Below, piece after piece: positions 1 to 9,748 of a stretch of DNA of 64,000 nt. The notes below the pieces were generated by a model that had not been told where the DNA came from, searched no databases, and saw only the letters and a list, made by a program, of their open reading frames with translations. The position numbers and the translations under genes were made by a program. Each line of letters opens with the position of its first letter. Position 1 is the first letter of the stretch. Origin of the DNA: Sphingomonas sp. H160509 (lineage in GTDB: Bacteria; Pseudomonadota; Alphaproteobacteria; Sphingomonadales; Sphingomonadaceae); the NCBI RefSeq assembly GCF_024124765.2, contig NZ_JAMXSR020000002.1, forward strand, positions 1,139,001 to 1,203,000, given 5' to 3'.

Positions 1-213
1 CGACTGCACGACGACGTCCGTCGCAGCAAACGCCCCCTCGAGCGCAACCCGAGCCGCATCCGGCGCCATCCCGAAGATCAGGTCGGCGGCATCGCCATCG
101 TCGATCCAGCCGCTCGCGCCCGGTGCGCAGCCGGCGTCGCGCAGGCGGTCCATCGCGGTCGAAATATCGCCTGCGGTCAGCGTGCCCGAGGCTATAAGCG
201 TTGCCGTGAACAT
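1..213 (-). CDS. serB: Phosphoserine phosphatase SerB, N-terminal part
   Basis: The window cuts this minus-strand gene, and only its first 71 codons are present. The frame is open from the ATG at 211-213 to the window edge. The protein begins [12 protein letters not shown], with alternating alanine-rich helix and acidic segments, which matches my recollection of the N-terminal regulatory domain of sphingomonad SerB. SerB makes serine from phosphoserine. The catalytic HAD motifs lie outside the window, so the call rests on the N-terminus and on the divergent neighbour miaA, a common pairing in sphingomonads. The start overlaps the likely miaA start by a few bases, so both genes share a very compact divergent control region. 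Confidence 0.6.
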   Translation of the reverse strand, partial: MFTATLIASGTLTAGDISTAMDRLRDAGCAPGASGWIDDGDAADLIFGMAPDAARVALEGAFAATDVVVQS

Positions 214-1135
214 TGAACATCTCCCGAAGGTCGCGCTCATCGCAGGGCCGACCGCGAGCGGCAAGTCCGCGCTCGCGCTGGCCATCGCCGCGCGCCACGA
301 TGGCGTCGTCATCAACGCCGACTCCGCGCAGGTCTATGCCGACCTCCGCATCCTCACCGCGCGACCTTCGGCGGAAGACGAAGCAAGCGCCCCGCACCGG
401 CTGTTCGGCCATGTGGATGCCGCCGATGCGAGCTACTCCGCCGCGCGCTGGGCCGCCGAGGCGACGGTGGCGATCCACCATACGCTCGCGGAGGGGAAGC
501 TGCCGATTTTGGTGGGTGGCACGGGGCTCTATATCCGCACCTTGCTCGAAGGTATCGCTCCCGTACCCGAGATCGACCCGGCCCTTCGCAAGCAAGTCCG
601 TGCCCTCCCTGTCGCCGAAGCACACACCGCGCTCGCGCAACTTGACCCGCAGGCCGCCGCCAAGCTCAACGCAGCCGACACCACCCGCGTCGCTCGCGCG
701 CTCGAAGTCATCCGCGCCACCGGCCGGACGCTCGCCGACTGGCAGACCGAGAAGGTCGGCGGGATCGGCGAGACGATCGATATCCGCGCGCTCATCCTGA
801 TCCCCGACCGCGACTGGCTCAACGCGCGCATCGACCAGCGCTTCGCCGAGATGGCCGACACCAGCCGCGAGGAAATCACCGCGCTGCTCGCGCGCACCGA
901 TATCCCGCCGGACGCCCCGATCCGCCGCGCGATCGGTGTGCCCGAAATCGCCGAGCTCGTCCGCGGCGAGACCTCGAAACCCGATGCCATCGCCGCCGGA
1001 TCGCTCGCCACGCGGCGCTATGCCAAGCGGCAATATACGTGGCTCCGGCACCAGCCGCCGCCCATCTGGACCCGCACCGAAGCCCTCGATCTCTCAACGC
1101 GCCTGCAGCAATTTGAAACTATATTGCTCAAATGA
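206..1135 (+). CDS. miaA: tRNA dimethylallyltransferase MiaA
   Basis: MiaA transfers a dimethylallyl group to A37 of tRNAs that read UNN codons. The P-loop [13 protein letters not shown] stands near the N-terminus and is followed by [25 protein letters not shown] and the C-terminal [12 protein letters not shown] element, all hallmarks of the family. Length is about 309 residues, normal for MiaA. I chose the GTG at 206 ([14 protein letters not shown]) because it leaves the usual short lead before the P-loop; the GTG at 182 is an in-frame alternative. The gene is divergent from serB and overlaps its start by about 8 bp. It ends 82 bp before ilvB. Confidence 0.93.
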   Translation: MNIEHLPKVALIAGPTASGKSALALAIAARHDGVVINADSAQVYADLRILTARPSAEDEASAPHRLFGHVDAADASYSAARWAAEATVAIHHTLAEGKLPILVGGTGLYIRTLLEGIAPVPEIDPALRKQVRALPVAEAHTALAQLDPQAAAKLNAADTTRVARALEVIRATGRTLADWQTEKVGGIGETIDIRALILIPDRDWLNARIDQRFAEMADTSREEITALLARTDIPPDAPIRRAIGVPEIAELVRGETSKPDAIAAGSLATRRYAKRQYTWLRHQPPPIWTRTEALDLSTRLQQFETILLK

Positions 1136-1217
1136 TGTTTGACACGCATCTTTTATATCGATAGCCGGCCCCTCCACGAGACGCTAAAGGCTGCGTTCCC
1201 GCAAAGGATGATATGAA

Positions 1218-2966
1218 ATGACCGAGAAGAGTGGAGCCGATATCCTGATCGAGGCGCTGTGCGATCTCGGCGTGGAGGTCGTCTTCGGCTATCCGGGTGG
1301 TGCCGTGCTGCCGATCTACGATGCGCTGTTCCGCAGCGGCCGGATCAAGCACATTTTGGTGCGCCACGAACAGGCCGCGACGCATGCGGCGGAAGGCTAT
1401 GCCCGCTCGACCGGCAAGCCCGGCGTGGTGCTCGTCACCTCGGGCCCCGGCGCGACCAACGCGGTCACCGGCATCACCGACGCGCTGATGGATTCGATCC
1501 CGATGGTCGTGATCACCGGCCAGGTGCCGACGGCGCTGATCGGCACCGACGCGTTCCAGGAGGCCGATACCGTCGGCATCACGCGCCACTGCTCGAAGCA
1601 CAACTACCTCGTGAAGGATCCCGCCAAGCTTGGCGACGTGATCCACGAGGCGTTCCACATCGCCACCTCGGGGCGTCCGGGGCCGGTGGTCGTCGACATT
1701 CCCAAGGACGTGCAGGTCGCGACGGCTAGGTACAAGAAGCCGGGCCCGATCCAGCACAAGACCTATCGCCCGCAGGTGAAGGCCGACCAGTCGCAGATCG
1801 AGCAGCTGGTCGACATGCTCGCCGCGGCCGAACGTCCGATCCTGTATACCGGCGGCGGCATCATCAATTCCGGCCCCGCCGCGAGCCAGTTGCTGTGCGA
1901 ACTCGTCCGCATCACCGGCGCGCCGGTGACGTCGACGCTGATGGGCCTCGGCGCCTATCCCGCGTCCGGCCCGCAGTGGCTCGGCATGCTCGGGATGCAC
2001 GGCACGTACGAGGCCAACATGGCGATGAACCAGGCCGACCTCGTCGTCGCGCTCGGCTCGCGCTTCGACGACCGCGTGACGGGGCGGCTGGATGCGTTCA
2101 GCCCGAACTCGCGGAAAGTGCATATCGACATCGATCGCTCGTCGGTGAACAAGACGGTGCGCGTCGATCTCGGCATCATCGCGGACGTCGGTCATGCGCT
2201 CGAGGACATGGTCCGGATCTGGAAGAGCCGCCAGCATCCCAAGCCCGACACGACCGACTGGCAGCGGCGGATCGCCGGCTGGCGTGCGGTGAAGTGTCTC
2301 GATTTCCCCGAGAACGATCCGACCGAGATCATGCCGCAACGCGCGATCCGGGCGCTGTTCGACGCCACGCACGCGCGCTCGCCGATCATCACGACCGAGG
2401 TCGGCCAGCACCAGATGTGGGCGGCACAGCATTTCGGGTTCGAGAAGCCGAACAAGTGGCTGACCAGTGGTGGTCTCGGGACGATGGGCTACGGCCTGCC
2501 CGCGGCGATCGGCGCGCAGCTCGGCAACCCGAACGCGCTGGTGATCGACATCGCCGGCGAAGCGTCGATCCAGATGAACATCCAGGAGCTGGCGACCGCG
2601 TCGCAATACCGGTTGCCGGTGAAGATCTTCATCCTCAACAACCAGTATATGGGCATGGTCCGCCAGTGGCAGGAGCTCACCTATGAGAGCCGCTATGCCG
2701 AGAGCTATTCGGATTCGCTGCCCGATTTCGTCAAGCTAGGTGAGGCGTATGGCTGGAAGGGCATCCTGATCGAGACGCGCGATCAGCTCGACAGCGGGAT
2801 CGCCGAGATGCTGGCATATGACGGCCCGGTGATCGTCGATTGCCGCGTGTCGCAGCTGACCAACTGCTTCCCGATGATCCCGTCGGGCGCCGCGCATACC
2901 GACATGATCCTGCAGGCGAACGAAGTGTCCGGCACGATGGACGACGAAGCGAAGGCGCTGGTGTGA
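1218..2966 (+). CDS. ilvB: Acetolactate synthase large subunit IlvB
   Basis: This is the catalytic subunit of acetohydroxyacid synthase, the first common step of valine, leucine and isoleucine synthesis; it uses ThDP, Mg2+ and FAD. The 582-residue protein has the N-terminal ThDP-type motif FGYPGGAVLPIYDAL, the catalytic glutamate of RHEQAATHAAEGY near residue 51, and the C-terminal cofactor block GEASIQMNIQELAT followed by NNQYMGMVRQWQE. The usual GDG/GDA of the cofactor block reads GEA here. The start at 1218 has an AAAGGA ribosome site just upstream. A TTGACA box at 1139-1144 could belong to the promoter, but I see no convincing -10. The gene is followed by ilvN after a palindromic repeat. 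Confidence 0.95.
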   Translation: MTEKSGADILIEALCDLGVEVVFGYPGGAVLPIYDALFRSGRIKHILVRHEQAATHAAEGYARSTGKPGVVLVTSGPGATNAVTGITDALMDSIPMVVITGQVPTALIGTDAFQEADTVGITRHCSKHNYLVKDPAKLGDVIHEAFHIATSGRPGPVVVDIPKDVQVATARYKKPGPIQHKTYRPQVKADQSQIEQLVDMLAAAERPILYTGGGIINSGPAASQLLCELVRITGAPVTSTLMGLGAYPASGPQWLGMLGMHGTYEANMAMNQADLVVALGSRFDDRVTGRLDAFSPNSRKVHIDIDRSSVNKTVRVDLGIIADVGHALEDMVRIWKSRQHPKPDTTDWQRRIAGWRAVKCLDFPENDPTEIMPQRAIRALFDATHARSPIITTEVGQHQMWAAQHFGFEKPNKWLTSGGLGTMGYGLPAAIGAQLGNPNALVIDIAGEASIQMNIQELATASQYRLPVKIFILNNQYMGMVRQWQELTYESRYAESYSDSLPDFVKLGEAYGWKGILIETRDQLDSGIAEMLAYDGPVIVDCRVSQLTNCFPMIPSGAAHTDMILQANEVSGTMDDEAKALV

Positions 2967-2989
2967 TGGCAGCCCAGATCGCCACCGAA

Positions 2990-3092
2990 TTCCCCTTCCG
3001 CCTGCGGGAGGGGTTAGGGGAGGGCCTGATGACCATGCCGTCGGCAGCCCCTCGCCTCCCCTCCCCCAACCCCTCCCGCAAACGGAAGGGGA
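2990..3092. repeat. Extragenic inverted repeat between ilvB and ilvN
   Basis: Two arms of about 36 bp are nearly perfect reverse complements: TTCCCCTTCCGC..GGGAGGGG on the left and CCCCTCCCGC..GGAAGGGGA on the right. They can fold into a long hairpin between the two subunit genes. Related GC-rich palindromes recur at several places in the host part of this window but not inside the prophage. Such a structure may lower downstream transcript levels or stabilise the upstream message; the sequence alone does not show which. Confidence 0.75.
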
Positions 3093-3104
3093 GAGTAAAG
3101 AACC

Positions 3105-3620
3105 ATGCACATTTCCCAGGAAAAGGCCGAGCGGCACACGCTCGCCGTCATCGTCGACAACGAACCGGGCATCCTCGCCCGGATCGCCGGTCTGTTCACC
3201 GCGCGCGGATATAATATCGAGAGCCTGACGGTGAGCGAGATCACCGCCGACAAGTCGGTCAGCCGCATCACGATCGTCACCAGCGCGTCGCCGGCGACGA
3301 TGGAGCAGATCATCGCCCAGCTCGACCGGCTGGTGCCGGTGCACAAGGTCACCGACCTCACCGCACAGGGCGCGCATGTCGAGCGCGAGCTCGCGCTGGT
3401 GAAGGTCCGCGGCACCGGCGACCACCGGATCGAGGCGCTGCGCCTCGCCGACGTCTACCGGGCGCGCGTGGTCGATGCGACGACGTCGAGCTTCGTGTTT
3501 GAGGTCACCGGCGGCATCGACAAGATCGACAAGTTCGTCGAACTCATGGGTGAAGTCGGTCTGATCGAAGTCGCCCGAACCGGCATCGTCGCGATCGCCC
3601 GCGGCAAAGAGCCGGCGTAA
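3105..3620 (+). CDS. ilvN: Acetolactate synthase small subunit IlvN
   Basis: This is the regulatory subunit of acetohydroxyacid synthase, which activates IlvB and carries valine feedback inhibition. The 171-residue protein has an N-terminal ACT domain (HTLAVIVDNEPGILARIAGLF, then RGYNIESLTV) and the C-terminal ALS small-subunit domain ending EVARTGIVAIARG. The start follows a purine-rich GGGGAGAGTAAAGAACC stretch. The gene is co-directional with ilvB and ilvC and belongs to the same operon, but is separated from ilvB by an extragenic palindrome. Confidence 0.94.
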   Translation: MHISQEKAERHTLAVIVDNEPGILARIAGLFTARGYNIESLTVSEITADKSVSRITIVTSASPATMEQIIAQLDRLVPVHKVTDLTAQGAHVERELALVKVRGTGDHRIEALRLADVYRARVVDATTSSFVFEVTGGIDKIDKFVELMGEVGLIEVARTGIVAIARGKEPA

Positions 3621-3637
3621 CACTTCTCCGCTTTTAA

Positions 3638-4780
<1,143 letters not shown>

Positions 4781-4878
4781 CGCGAGCGCGCGACAGCGCG
4801 TGAGCGCGGCCGGCACGACGGAGCCTGCCCATAGGGCACGGCTTCGCCGGGTCCGACGGGTTGGCGTTCCCGCGCGTG

Positions 4879-4986
4879 CCACCACCCCGGCGAAGGCCGG
4901 GGCCCAGTTGGGAAGGTTCGAGTAACGGAACGCTGTCTTCCGTTAGCGACGCCCCCCCATTGGGCCCCGGCCTTCGCCGGGGTGGT
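4879..4986. repeat. Extragenic palindrome downstream of ilvC
   Basis: The left arm CACCCCGGCGAAGGCCGGGG followed by CCCAGTTGGG and the right arm CCCCGGCCTTCGCCGGGGTG are reverse complements about 100 bp apart. This is the classic sphingomonad repeat form. It occupies much of the 448-bp gap between ilvC and the YceI gene, where I see no credible coding region. Confidence 0.75.
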
Positions 4987-5020
4987 ATTATTATTATAAG
5001 GTGGGAGCAGTCTCCCCTTT

Positions 5021-5104
5021 CTGTTCCCTCGCGAACGCGGGGGTCCAGGATCTCGGGCGGTAATCGTGGTTTAGTTGGGCCCCCGCGTCCGCGGGGGGAA
5101 CAAG
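5021..5104. repeat. Second extragenic palindrome upstream of yceI
   Basis: CTGTTCCCTCGCGAACGCGG with GGGTCCAG and the opposite arm CCCCCGCGTCCGCGGGGGGA form a diverged inverted repeat of the same family as the neighbouring one. The two stand in tandem and fill the non-coding gap before the YceI gene. Confidence 0.6.
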
Positions 5105-5228
5105 AACGAGCGGTGCCCCTCTCCGCCCCCTCCCCACCGACTCAATTCCGAAACACAGCGTTGGCATAACGTCGTTTGACGCGCTCGCCCCGCTCGGCCA
5201 GCATCGCGCGTCAAACAGGAGACCCCGC

Positions 5229-5834
5229 ATGCGCCTAGTCCTAGCCACCATTCTCGCCCTCACCGCCGCGCCCGTTCTCGCGCAGACCGCAGGCGTCCCC
5301 GGCGCCCCCGTCAAGGCGCGCGTCGCCGCCGGCACCTACGCGGTCGATCCCAACCACACGCAGGTCACGTGGCAGGTTAACCACATGGGCTTCTCGATGC
5401 TCGAAGGGCAGCTCGGCGCGTCGGGTGGCAGCATCACGATCGATCCCGCCAAGCCGAACGCGACCAAGGTCGAGGTGAACTTCGCGATCGACCAGCTCTC
5501 GGTCACCGCGGCACCGTTCGCCGGTCATCTGAAGTCGAAGGATTTCTTCGACGCCGCGACCTACCCGACCGCCAAGTTCGTCTCGACCAAGGTCGTCGCG
5601 ACCGGCGACAAGGCGACGATCACCGGCGACCTCACGCTCAAGGGCGTCACCAAGCCGGTCGTGCTCCAGGCAACCTTCATCGGCGCGGGCGCGAACCCGA
5701 TGAACAAGAAGCTCAACTTCGGCTTCCGCGCGACGACCTCGATCAAGCGCAGCGACTTCAATCTCGGCGCCTACGCCCCGGTCGTGTCGGACAAGGTCGA
5801 CCTGACGATCAACGCTGCGTTCTCGGCGCAATAA
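5229..5834 (+). CDS. YceI family periplasmic protein
   Basis: The 201-residue protein starts with a clear Sec signal peptide (MRLVLATILALTAAPVLAQ) and continues as a YceI-like lipocalin-fold domain: GTYAVDPNHTQVTWQVNHMG, then HLKSKDFFDAATYPTAKFVS and a final SDKVDLTINAAFSAQ. YceI proteins bind polyisoprenoids or similar amphiphiles in the periplasm; several are induced by base or osmotic stress. The family is clear, the ligand is not. It stands alone between ilvC and leuA, separated by repeats and a hairpin. Confidence 0.9.
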   Translation: MRLVLATILALTAAPVLAQTAGVPGAPVKARVAAGTYAVDPNHTQVTWQVNHMGFSMLEGQLGASGGSITIDPAKPNATKVEVNFAIDQLSVTAAPFAGHLKSKDFFDAATYPTAKFVSTKVVATGDKATITGDLTLKGVTKPVVLQATFIGAGANPMNKKLNFGFRATTSIKRSDFNLGAYAPVVSDKVDLTINAAFSAQ

Positions 5835-5852
5835 TCTGTCGAATTTTCTATC

Positions 5853-5880
5853 GCGCTGGACACGGACTGTGTCCGCGCGA
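5853..5880 (+). terminator. Hairpin after the YceI gene
   Basis: CGCGC-T-GGACAC pairs with GTGTCC-GCGCG around a GGACT loop, an 11-bp stem with one bulge, 18 bases past the YceI stop. No T-tract follows, so it may be a weak terminator or the first element of the leuA leader. Confidence 0.45.
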
Positions 5881-5893
5881 TAGGACGACGTTA

Positions 5894-5938
5894 ATGACGT
5901 ATGGCCGCCTCCTGCTGCTTCGACTTACGCGCCCTTAG
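5894..5938 (+). CDS. leuL: leuA leader peptide
   Basis: This 14-codon frame encodes MTYGRLLLLRLTRP and ends in TAG, 88 bp before leuA. Five of its 14 residues are leucine, four of them consecutive (CTC CTG CTG CTT). Such a leucine run directly in front of leuA is the signature of transcription attenuation, where ribosome stalling under leucine limitation changes the folding of the leader RNA. The stop codon lies inside the left arm of the 13-bp hairpin that follows, as expected if the ribosome position decides folding. No other long leucine run precedes any gene in this window. The frame is too short for ordinary gene finders. Confidence 0.75.
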   Translation: MTYGRLLLLRLTRP

Positions 5939-5990
5939 GCGCGCCGATCGTTTGCGCGGTGGCCATGCCCCGCGCCTCGCGCCTAAGGGC
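5931..5990 (+). promoter_or_regulatory. leuA attenuator hairpin region
   Basis: GCCCTTAGGCGCG (5931-5943) is perfectly complementary to CGCGCCTAAGGGC (5978-5990). Inside it a second stem pairs GCGCGG (5954-5959) with CCGCGC (5970-5975). The left arm overlaps the leader stop codon. There is no U-tract after either stem, so termination may depend on Rho or the structure may act on leuA translation; the leuA start is only 36 bases further. Confidence 0.6.
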
Positions 5991-6026
5991 TGACCCGAAC
6001 GCTCCCGACGACGAGAGACACGAGCC

Positions 6027-7685
6027 ATGCTGCGCGACCCATCGACCAAATACCGACCCTTCCCGCAAGTCGACCTGCCCGACCGCCAATGGCCGTCGAA
6101 GACGATCGTCAAACCGCCGCGCTGGCTCTCCACCGATCTGCGCGACGGCAACCAGGCGCTGATCGATCCGATGGACGCGGAGAAGAAGACGCGTTTCTTC
6201 GACCTGCTCTGCAAGGTCGGCCTGAAGGAGATCGAGGTCGGTTTCCCGAGCGCGGGCGCGACCGAATTCGACTTCATCTCGGGCCTCGTGAAGACCGGGC
6301 GGATCCCCGACGACGTATCGATCCAGGTGCTGACCCAGTCGCGCCGCGACCTGATAGAGACGAGCTTTGCCAGCCTGGTCGGCGCGAAGACCGCGATCGT
6401 CCATCTCTACAACGCGGTGTCGCCGGCGTGGCGCAAGATCGTGTTCGGCATGGACCGTGCGCAGGTGAAGCAGATCGCCGTGGATGGCGCGAAGGTGTTG
6501 CGCGACGAAGCCGCCAAGCAGCCTAACGTCCGCTGGCAGTTCGAATACAGCCCGGAGACGTTCTCGACCGCCGAACTCGATTTCTCGCTGGAAGTTTGCG
6601 AGGCGGTGATGGACGTGCTGATGCCAACGTCCGACAATCCGATCATCTTCAACCTGCCCGCGACCGTCGAGTGCGCGACGCCGAACATCTATGCCGACCA
6701 GATCGAATGGTTCGGCCGCAACATTCGCAACCGTGAGGCGGTGGCGATATCGCTGCACACGCATAACGACCGCGGCACCGGCGTCGCGGCGGCGGAGCTC
6801 GGCATGATGGCGGGCGCGGACCGCGTCGAGGGCTGCCTGCTCGGCAATGGCGAGCGCACCGGCAATTGCGATCTCGTGACCGTCGCGCTCAACATGTACA
6901 CGCAGGGCGTCGATCCGAAGCTCGACCTGTCGGACATCGACGGGGTCGTGAACACGGTCAATTACTGCACCAACATCCCCGTCCACCCGCGCACGCCCTA
7001 TGCCGGCGACCTGGTCTTCACCGCCTTCTCGGGCTCGCATCAGGACGCGATCAAGAAGGGCTTCGCGGCGCAGGAGGCGAAGAACGACACGCTGTGGGAG
7101 GTGCCCTATCTGCCGATCGACCCCGCCGATCTCGGCCGCAGCTACGAGGCGGTGATCCGCGTCAACTCGCAGTCGGGCAAGGGCGGCGTCGCCTGGGTGA
7201 TCGAGCAGGACAAGGGGCTGAAGCTGCCCAAACGGTTGCAGGCGGACTTCAGCCGGCATGTCCAGGCCTATGCCGATGAGACCAGCCGCGAGCTGAACGC
7301 AGGCGATATCTGGACCCTGTTCGAGCGGACCTACATGCCGCAGGCGGACGACCGGGTAGAACTGCGCGATTACGAGGAGAGCGGCGCCTCGGGGCAGCGG
7401 GTGTTCATCGGCCGCGTCGCGATCGATGGCGAAGAGCGGTCGATCTCGGGGCGCGGCAACGGCCTGATCTCCGGCGTGATCGCGGCGATCGCGGAGTCGA
7501 CCGGGCCTACGCTCGACGTCGTCGATTACAACGAGCACGCGATCGGCCACGGGGCGGACGCGCAGGCGGCGGCGTATGTCGAATGCCGGACTGCCGAGGG
7601 TCGGACCGTGTTCGGCGTCGGCATGGATACCGACATTGCCACTGCCTCGGTCCGTGCGGTCCTGAGCGCCGCCAACCGCGCCTGA
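6027..7685 (+). CDS. leuA: 2-isopropylmalate synthase LeuA
   Basis: LeuA condenses acetyl-CoA with 2-ketoisovalerate, the first committed step of leucine synthesis. At 552 residues this is the long LeuA form. The catalytic HMGL-like barrel carries [16 protein letters not shown] near residue 40, [14 protein letters not shown], and the metal-binding [17 protein letters not shown]. The C-terminal regulatory domain (from about residue 430) senses leucine and ends with [19 protein letters not shown]. The start at 6027 has GAGAGACACGAGCC upstream. Regulation by the leucine leader just upstream is likely. Confidence 0.95.
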   Translation: MLRDPSTKYRPFPQVDLPDRQWPSKTIVKPPRWLSTDLRDGNQALIDPMDAEKKTRFFDLLCKVGLKEIEVGFPSAGATEFDFISGLVKTGRIPDDVSIQVLTQSRRDLIETSFASLVGAKTAIVHLYNAVSPAWRKIVFGMDRAQVKQIAVDGAKVLRDEAAKQPNVRWQFEYSPETFSTAELDFSLEVCEAVMDVLMPTSDNPIIFNLPATVECATPNIYADQIEWFGRNIRNREAVAISLHTHNDRGTGVAAAELGMMAGADRVEGCLLGNGERTGNCDLVTVALNMYTQGVDPKLDLSDIDGVVNTVNYCTNIPVHPRTPYAGDLVFTAFSGSHQDAIKKGFAAQEAKNDTLWEVPYLPIDPADLGRSYEAVIRVNSQSGKGGVAWVIEQDKGLKLPKRLQADFSRHVQAYADETSRELNAGDIWTLFERTYMPQADDRVELRDYEESGASGQRVFIGRVAIDGEERSISGRGNGLISGVIAAIAESTGPTLDVVDYNEHAIGHGADAQAAAYVECRTAEGRTVFGVGMDTDIATASVRAVLSAANRA

Positions 7686-7695
7686 CGTCATAAAG

Positions 7696-7730
7696 ACGGC
7701 CACCGGGTGAACCGGTGGCCGTTTCTCCTT
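7696..7730. terminator. Bidirectional terminator between leuA and the DJ-1/PfpI gene
   Basis: A perfect 11-bp stem ACGGCCACCGG/CCGGTGGCCGT with loop GTGAA is followed by TTCTCCTT. It sits between two convergent genes and could end both transcripts. Confidence 0.8.
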
Positions 7731-8406
7731 ACGCCAGCTTTGCCAGCAACGCCTGTGCCGCCTTTGCTGACGAGGCGGGGTTCTGGCCGGTGATCAGCAG
7801 GCCGTCCTCGACCACGTACACGCCCCAGTCGGCGGTCTTGGAATAGGTGCCGCCCTTCTGCTGCAGCATGTCCTCGACGAGGAACGGCACGACATCGCTA
7901 AGCCCAACGGCCGCCTCTTCGCTGTTGGTGAAGCCGGTGACCGTTTTGCCCTTCACGAGCGGCGCGCCATCGGCGGCCCTCACGTCGCGCAGCACGCCGG
8001 GTGCGTGACAGACCAGCGCGACGGGCTTGCCTGCGCCGATCGCGGTCTCGATCAACGCGATCGATGCCGGATCGTTGGCGAGATCCCAGAGCGGCCCGTG
8101 CCCACCGGGATAGAATACTGCGTCGTAGTCGGCGATCTGCATGTCGGACAGTACGCGCGTATCGGCGAGCGCCGCGGTGGCCTCCGCATCGGCGTCGAAC
8201 CGCCGCGTCGCATCGGTCTGCGCTTCGGGCTTGGCGCTGCTTGGATCGAGCGGCGGCTGGCCACCGGCCGGCGACGCGAGCGTGATGTCAGCACGCGCAT
8301 CCTTGAACACGTAATACGGCGCGGCGAGTTCCTCGAGCCAGAAGCCGGTCTTGCGGCCGGTATCGCCGAGATCGGCATGCGAGGTGAGGACGACGAGAAT
8401 TTTCAA
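7729..8406 (-). CDS. DJ-1/PfpI family protein (class I glutamine amidotransferase-like)
   Basis: The 225-residue protein begins MKILVVLTSHADLG and carries the nucleophile-elbow motif VALVCHAPGVL with the conserved cysteine followed by histidine, plus YDAVFYPGGHGPLWDL ahead of it. This arrangement fits the Hsp31/DJ-1 branch, whose members act as chaperones, deglycases or glyoxalase III-like enzymes. Substrate cannot be told from the sequence. It is a single minus-strand gene convergent with leuA; upstream lies a 230-bp gap with an extragenic palindrome. Confidence 0.85.
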   Translation of the reverse strand: MKILVVLTSHADLGDTGRKTGFWLEELAAPYYVFKDARADITLASPAGGQPPLDPSSAKPEAQTDATRRFDADAEATAALADTRVLSDMQIADYDAVFYPGGHGPLWDLANDPASIALIETAIGAGKPVALVCHAPGVLRDVRAADGAPLVKGKTVTGFTNSEEAAVGLSDVVPFLVEDMLQQKGGTYSKTADWGVYVVEDGLLITGQNPASSAKAAQALLAKLA

Positions 8407-8552
8407 CTTTGGTCTCCGGATCGGGGATTACGGGGAGAGAACGACCCGGCACTAGGATCGGCGCCTTACGCATATGAAACGAAATGCGCCCGAACGTGGG
8501 ACTATCGCCTTGGGCAGGGCCGGTCGGCAATCATACGACGCCATGCCCCTCC

Positions 8553-8612
8553 TTGTTCTCCCGCGAAGGCGGGAGCCCAGGCTGGATCCCCGCCTTCGCG
8601 GGGAAACAAGTC
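8553..8612. repeat. Extragenic palindrome, intact copy
   Basis: TTCTCCCGCGAAGGCGGGAG with CCCAGGCTGGATCC and the facing arm CCCCGCCTTCGCGGGGAA make the uninterrupted form of the repeat that is split at 3645-3736. It lies between the divergent PfpI-family gene and the end of folB. Confidence 0.7.
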
Positions 8613-8638
8613 TTTCCCAAACGCTGATCAATCTCCAG

Positions 8639-8995
8639 CTAGATCAGGCGATCCCGTACGATCCGACACCCGATCGCGGCATCGGGGTAGACGTCGGTCT
8701 TCATCGTCTCGATCTCGACCCGCCTGACCCGTTCGTCACTCAGGCAAAGCGCGGCGATCGCCTCACAGAGCGTCTCCTGCAACTTGAACGGGCGCTCCTC
8801 CACCATCGCCAGGATTCCTGCGCGGACGAAGTCGTAATCGAGCACTTCCCCGATCGCATCCTCGCCGAGCGGGCCTGGATACACGACCGTCATCTCCACC
8901 GAGACGACTACGCGTTGCGGCGCGACCTCGTGCGGGTGGATGCCCAGCCGCATCATGACCTCAAGCCCGTCGAGGATCGTCGTGAACTCAGCCAT
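8639..8995 (-). CDS. folB: Dihydroneopterin aldolase FolB
   Basis: FolB cleaves 7,8-dihydroneopterin to 6-hydroxymethyl-dihydropterin in folate synthesis. The 118-residue chain shows LEVMMRLGIHPHEVAPQRV near the N-terminus, DYDFVRAGI and the C-terminal VEIETMKTDVYPDA, where the lysine of the family active site is present. I chose the ATG at 8995, which overlaps the stop of the upstream SDR gene (ATGGCTGA), a coupled start; an upstream TTG in the same frame is possible. It is the last gene of the folE-SDR-folB operon. Confidence 0.88.
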   Translation of the reverse strand: MAEFTTILDGLEVMMRLGIHPHEVAPQRVVVSVEMTVVYPGPLGEDAIGEVLDYDFVRAGILAMVEERPFKLQETLCEAIAALCLSDERVRRVEIETMKTDVYPDAAIGCRIVRDRLI

Positions 8996-9748
8996 GTCGT
9001 CCCTCAAACATCACGTCGCCATCGCGGCGAAGAAACCGCTGCCCGCAATCGACGAACACATTCTGCCCCGTCACGCCTTTTGCGGTCAGCAGCCACGCAA
9101 CCGCGTCCGCAACCGCTTCGGCGCCGACCGGTCGCTGGAGCAGATTGTCACTCGCTACGGCCGCGAACTCCTCCCTCGCTCTGGTCTCCGCTCGGCAAGG
9201 TCAGACCCGGCGATACCGCGTTGACCGCGATGCGCGGGCCGAGCGCCTGTGCCAGCATCGTCGTCGCCCCCCTCCAGCGCGATCTTGCCGCAGCTATACG
9301 AGAAGAAGTCCGGGTTGAGGTTGGCCACCTTCTGGTCGAGCACATTGACCACCGCGCCATCGGTGACATCGTCCTGCGACGCCAGCGCAGAGGCCAGCAG
9401 CACGGGAGCGCCACAATTGATCGCGCCAAGCTCGGCGAACAGCATCGGATCGACGGTCGGCGGTCGGTCGAATTCGAACTTCGACGCGCAGTTCACCAGC
9501 CCGTCGATCGGCCCGCCAATCGCCGAGCGTGCCGCCGCGAACAGGTCGCCGATCGTGCCCAGATCGCTCAGGTCACCCGCTATCGAAGCAGCATGCCCTC
9601 CCCCGTCGACGATCTCCGCCACCAGCGCGGCCGCCTCGTCGGGCGAGTGTCCCTGATGCACGACCACGGCATGCCCGTCCGCAGCCAGCCGCCGGACGAT
9701 CGCCGCACCCAGCCGCTTCGCCCCGCCCGTCACCAGGACGGTTCGCAT
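8988..9748 (-). pseudogene. SDR family oxidoreductase (pteridine reductase/FolM-like), two frameshifts
   Basis: The N-terminal frame has the Rossmann motif TGGAKRLGAAI, then NCASKFEFD and the catalytic YSCGK (Tyr-x3-Lys). Right after KIALEG the frame is lost at a run of six C's on the plus strand (9267-9272); in the next frame the protein continues TTMLAQALGPRIAVNAVSPG. A second shift near 9166-9180 is needed to reach the C-terminal EEFAAVASDNLLQRPVG, ending GDVMFEG. Both breaks are single extra bases, so sequencing error is as likely as decay. The position between folE and folB, with one-base overlaps (TGATG), suggests a role in pterin reduction. Confidence 0.75.

Noticed and set aside
1128..2606. 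492-codon minus-strand frame opposite ilvB
   Set aside because: Its Arg/His/Asp-rich composition is the usual antisense shadow in GC-rich DNA; ilvB on the other strand is certain.
4781..5228. Plus- and minus-strand small frames in the ilvC-yceI gap
   Set aside because: They are translations of extragenic palindromes and show no domain or ribosome site.
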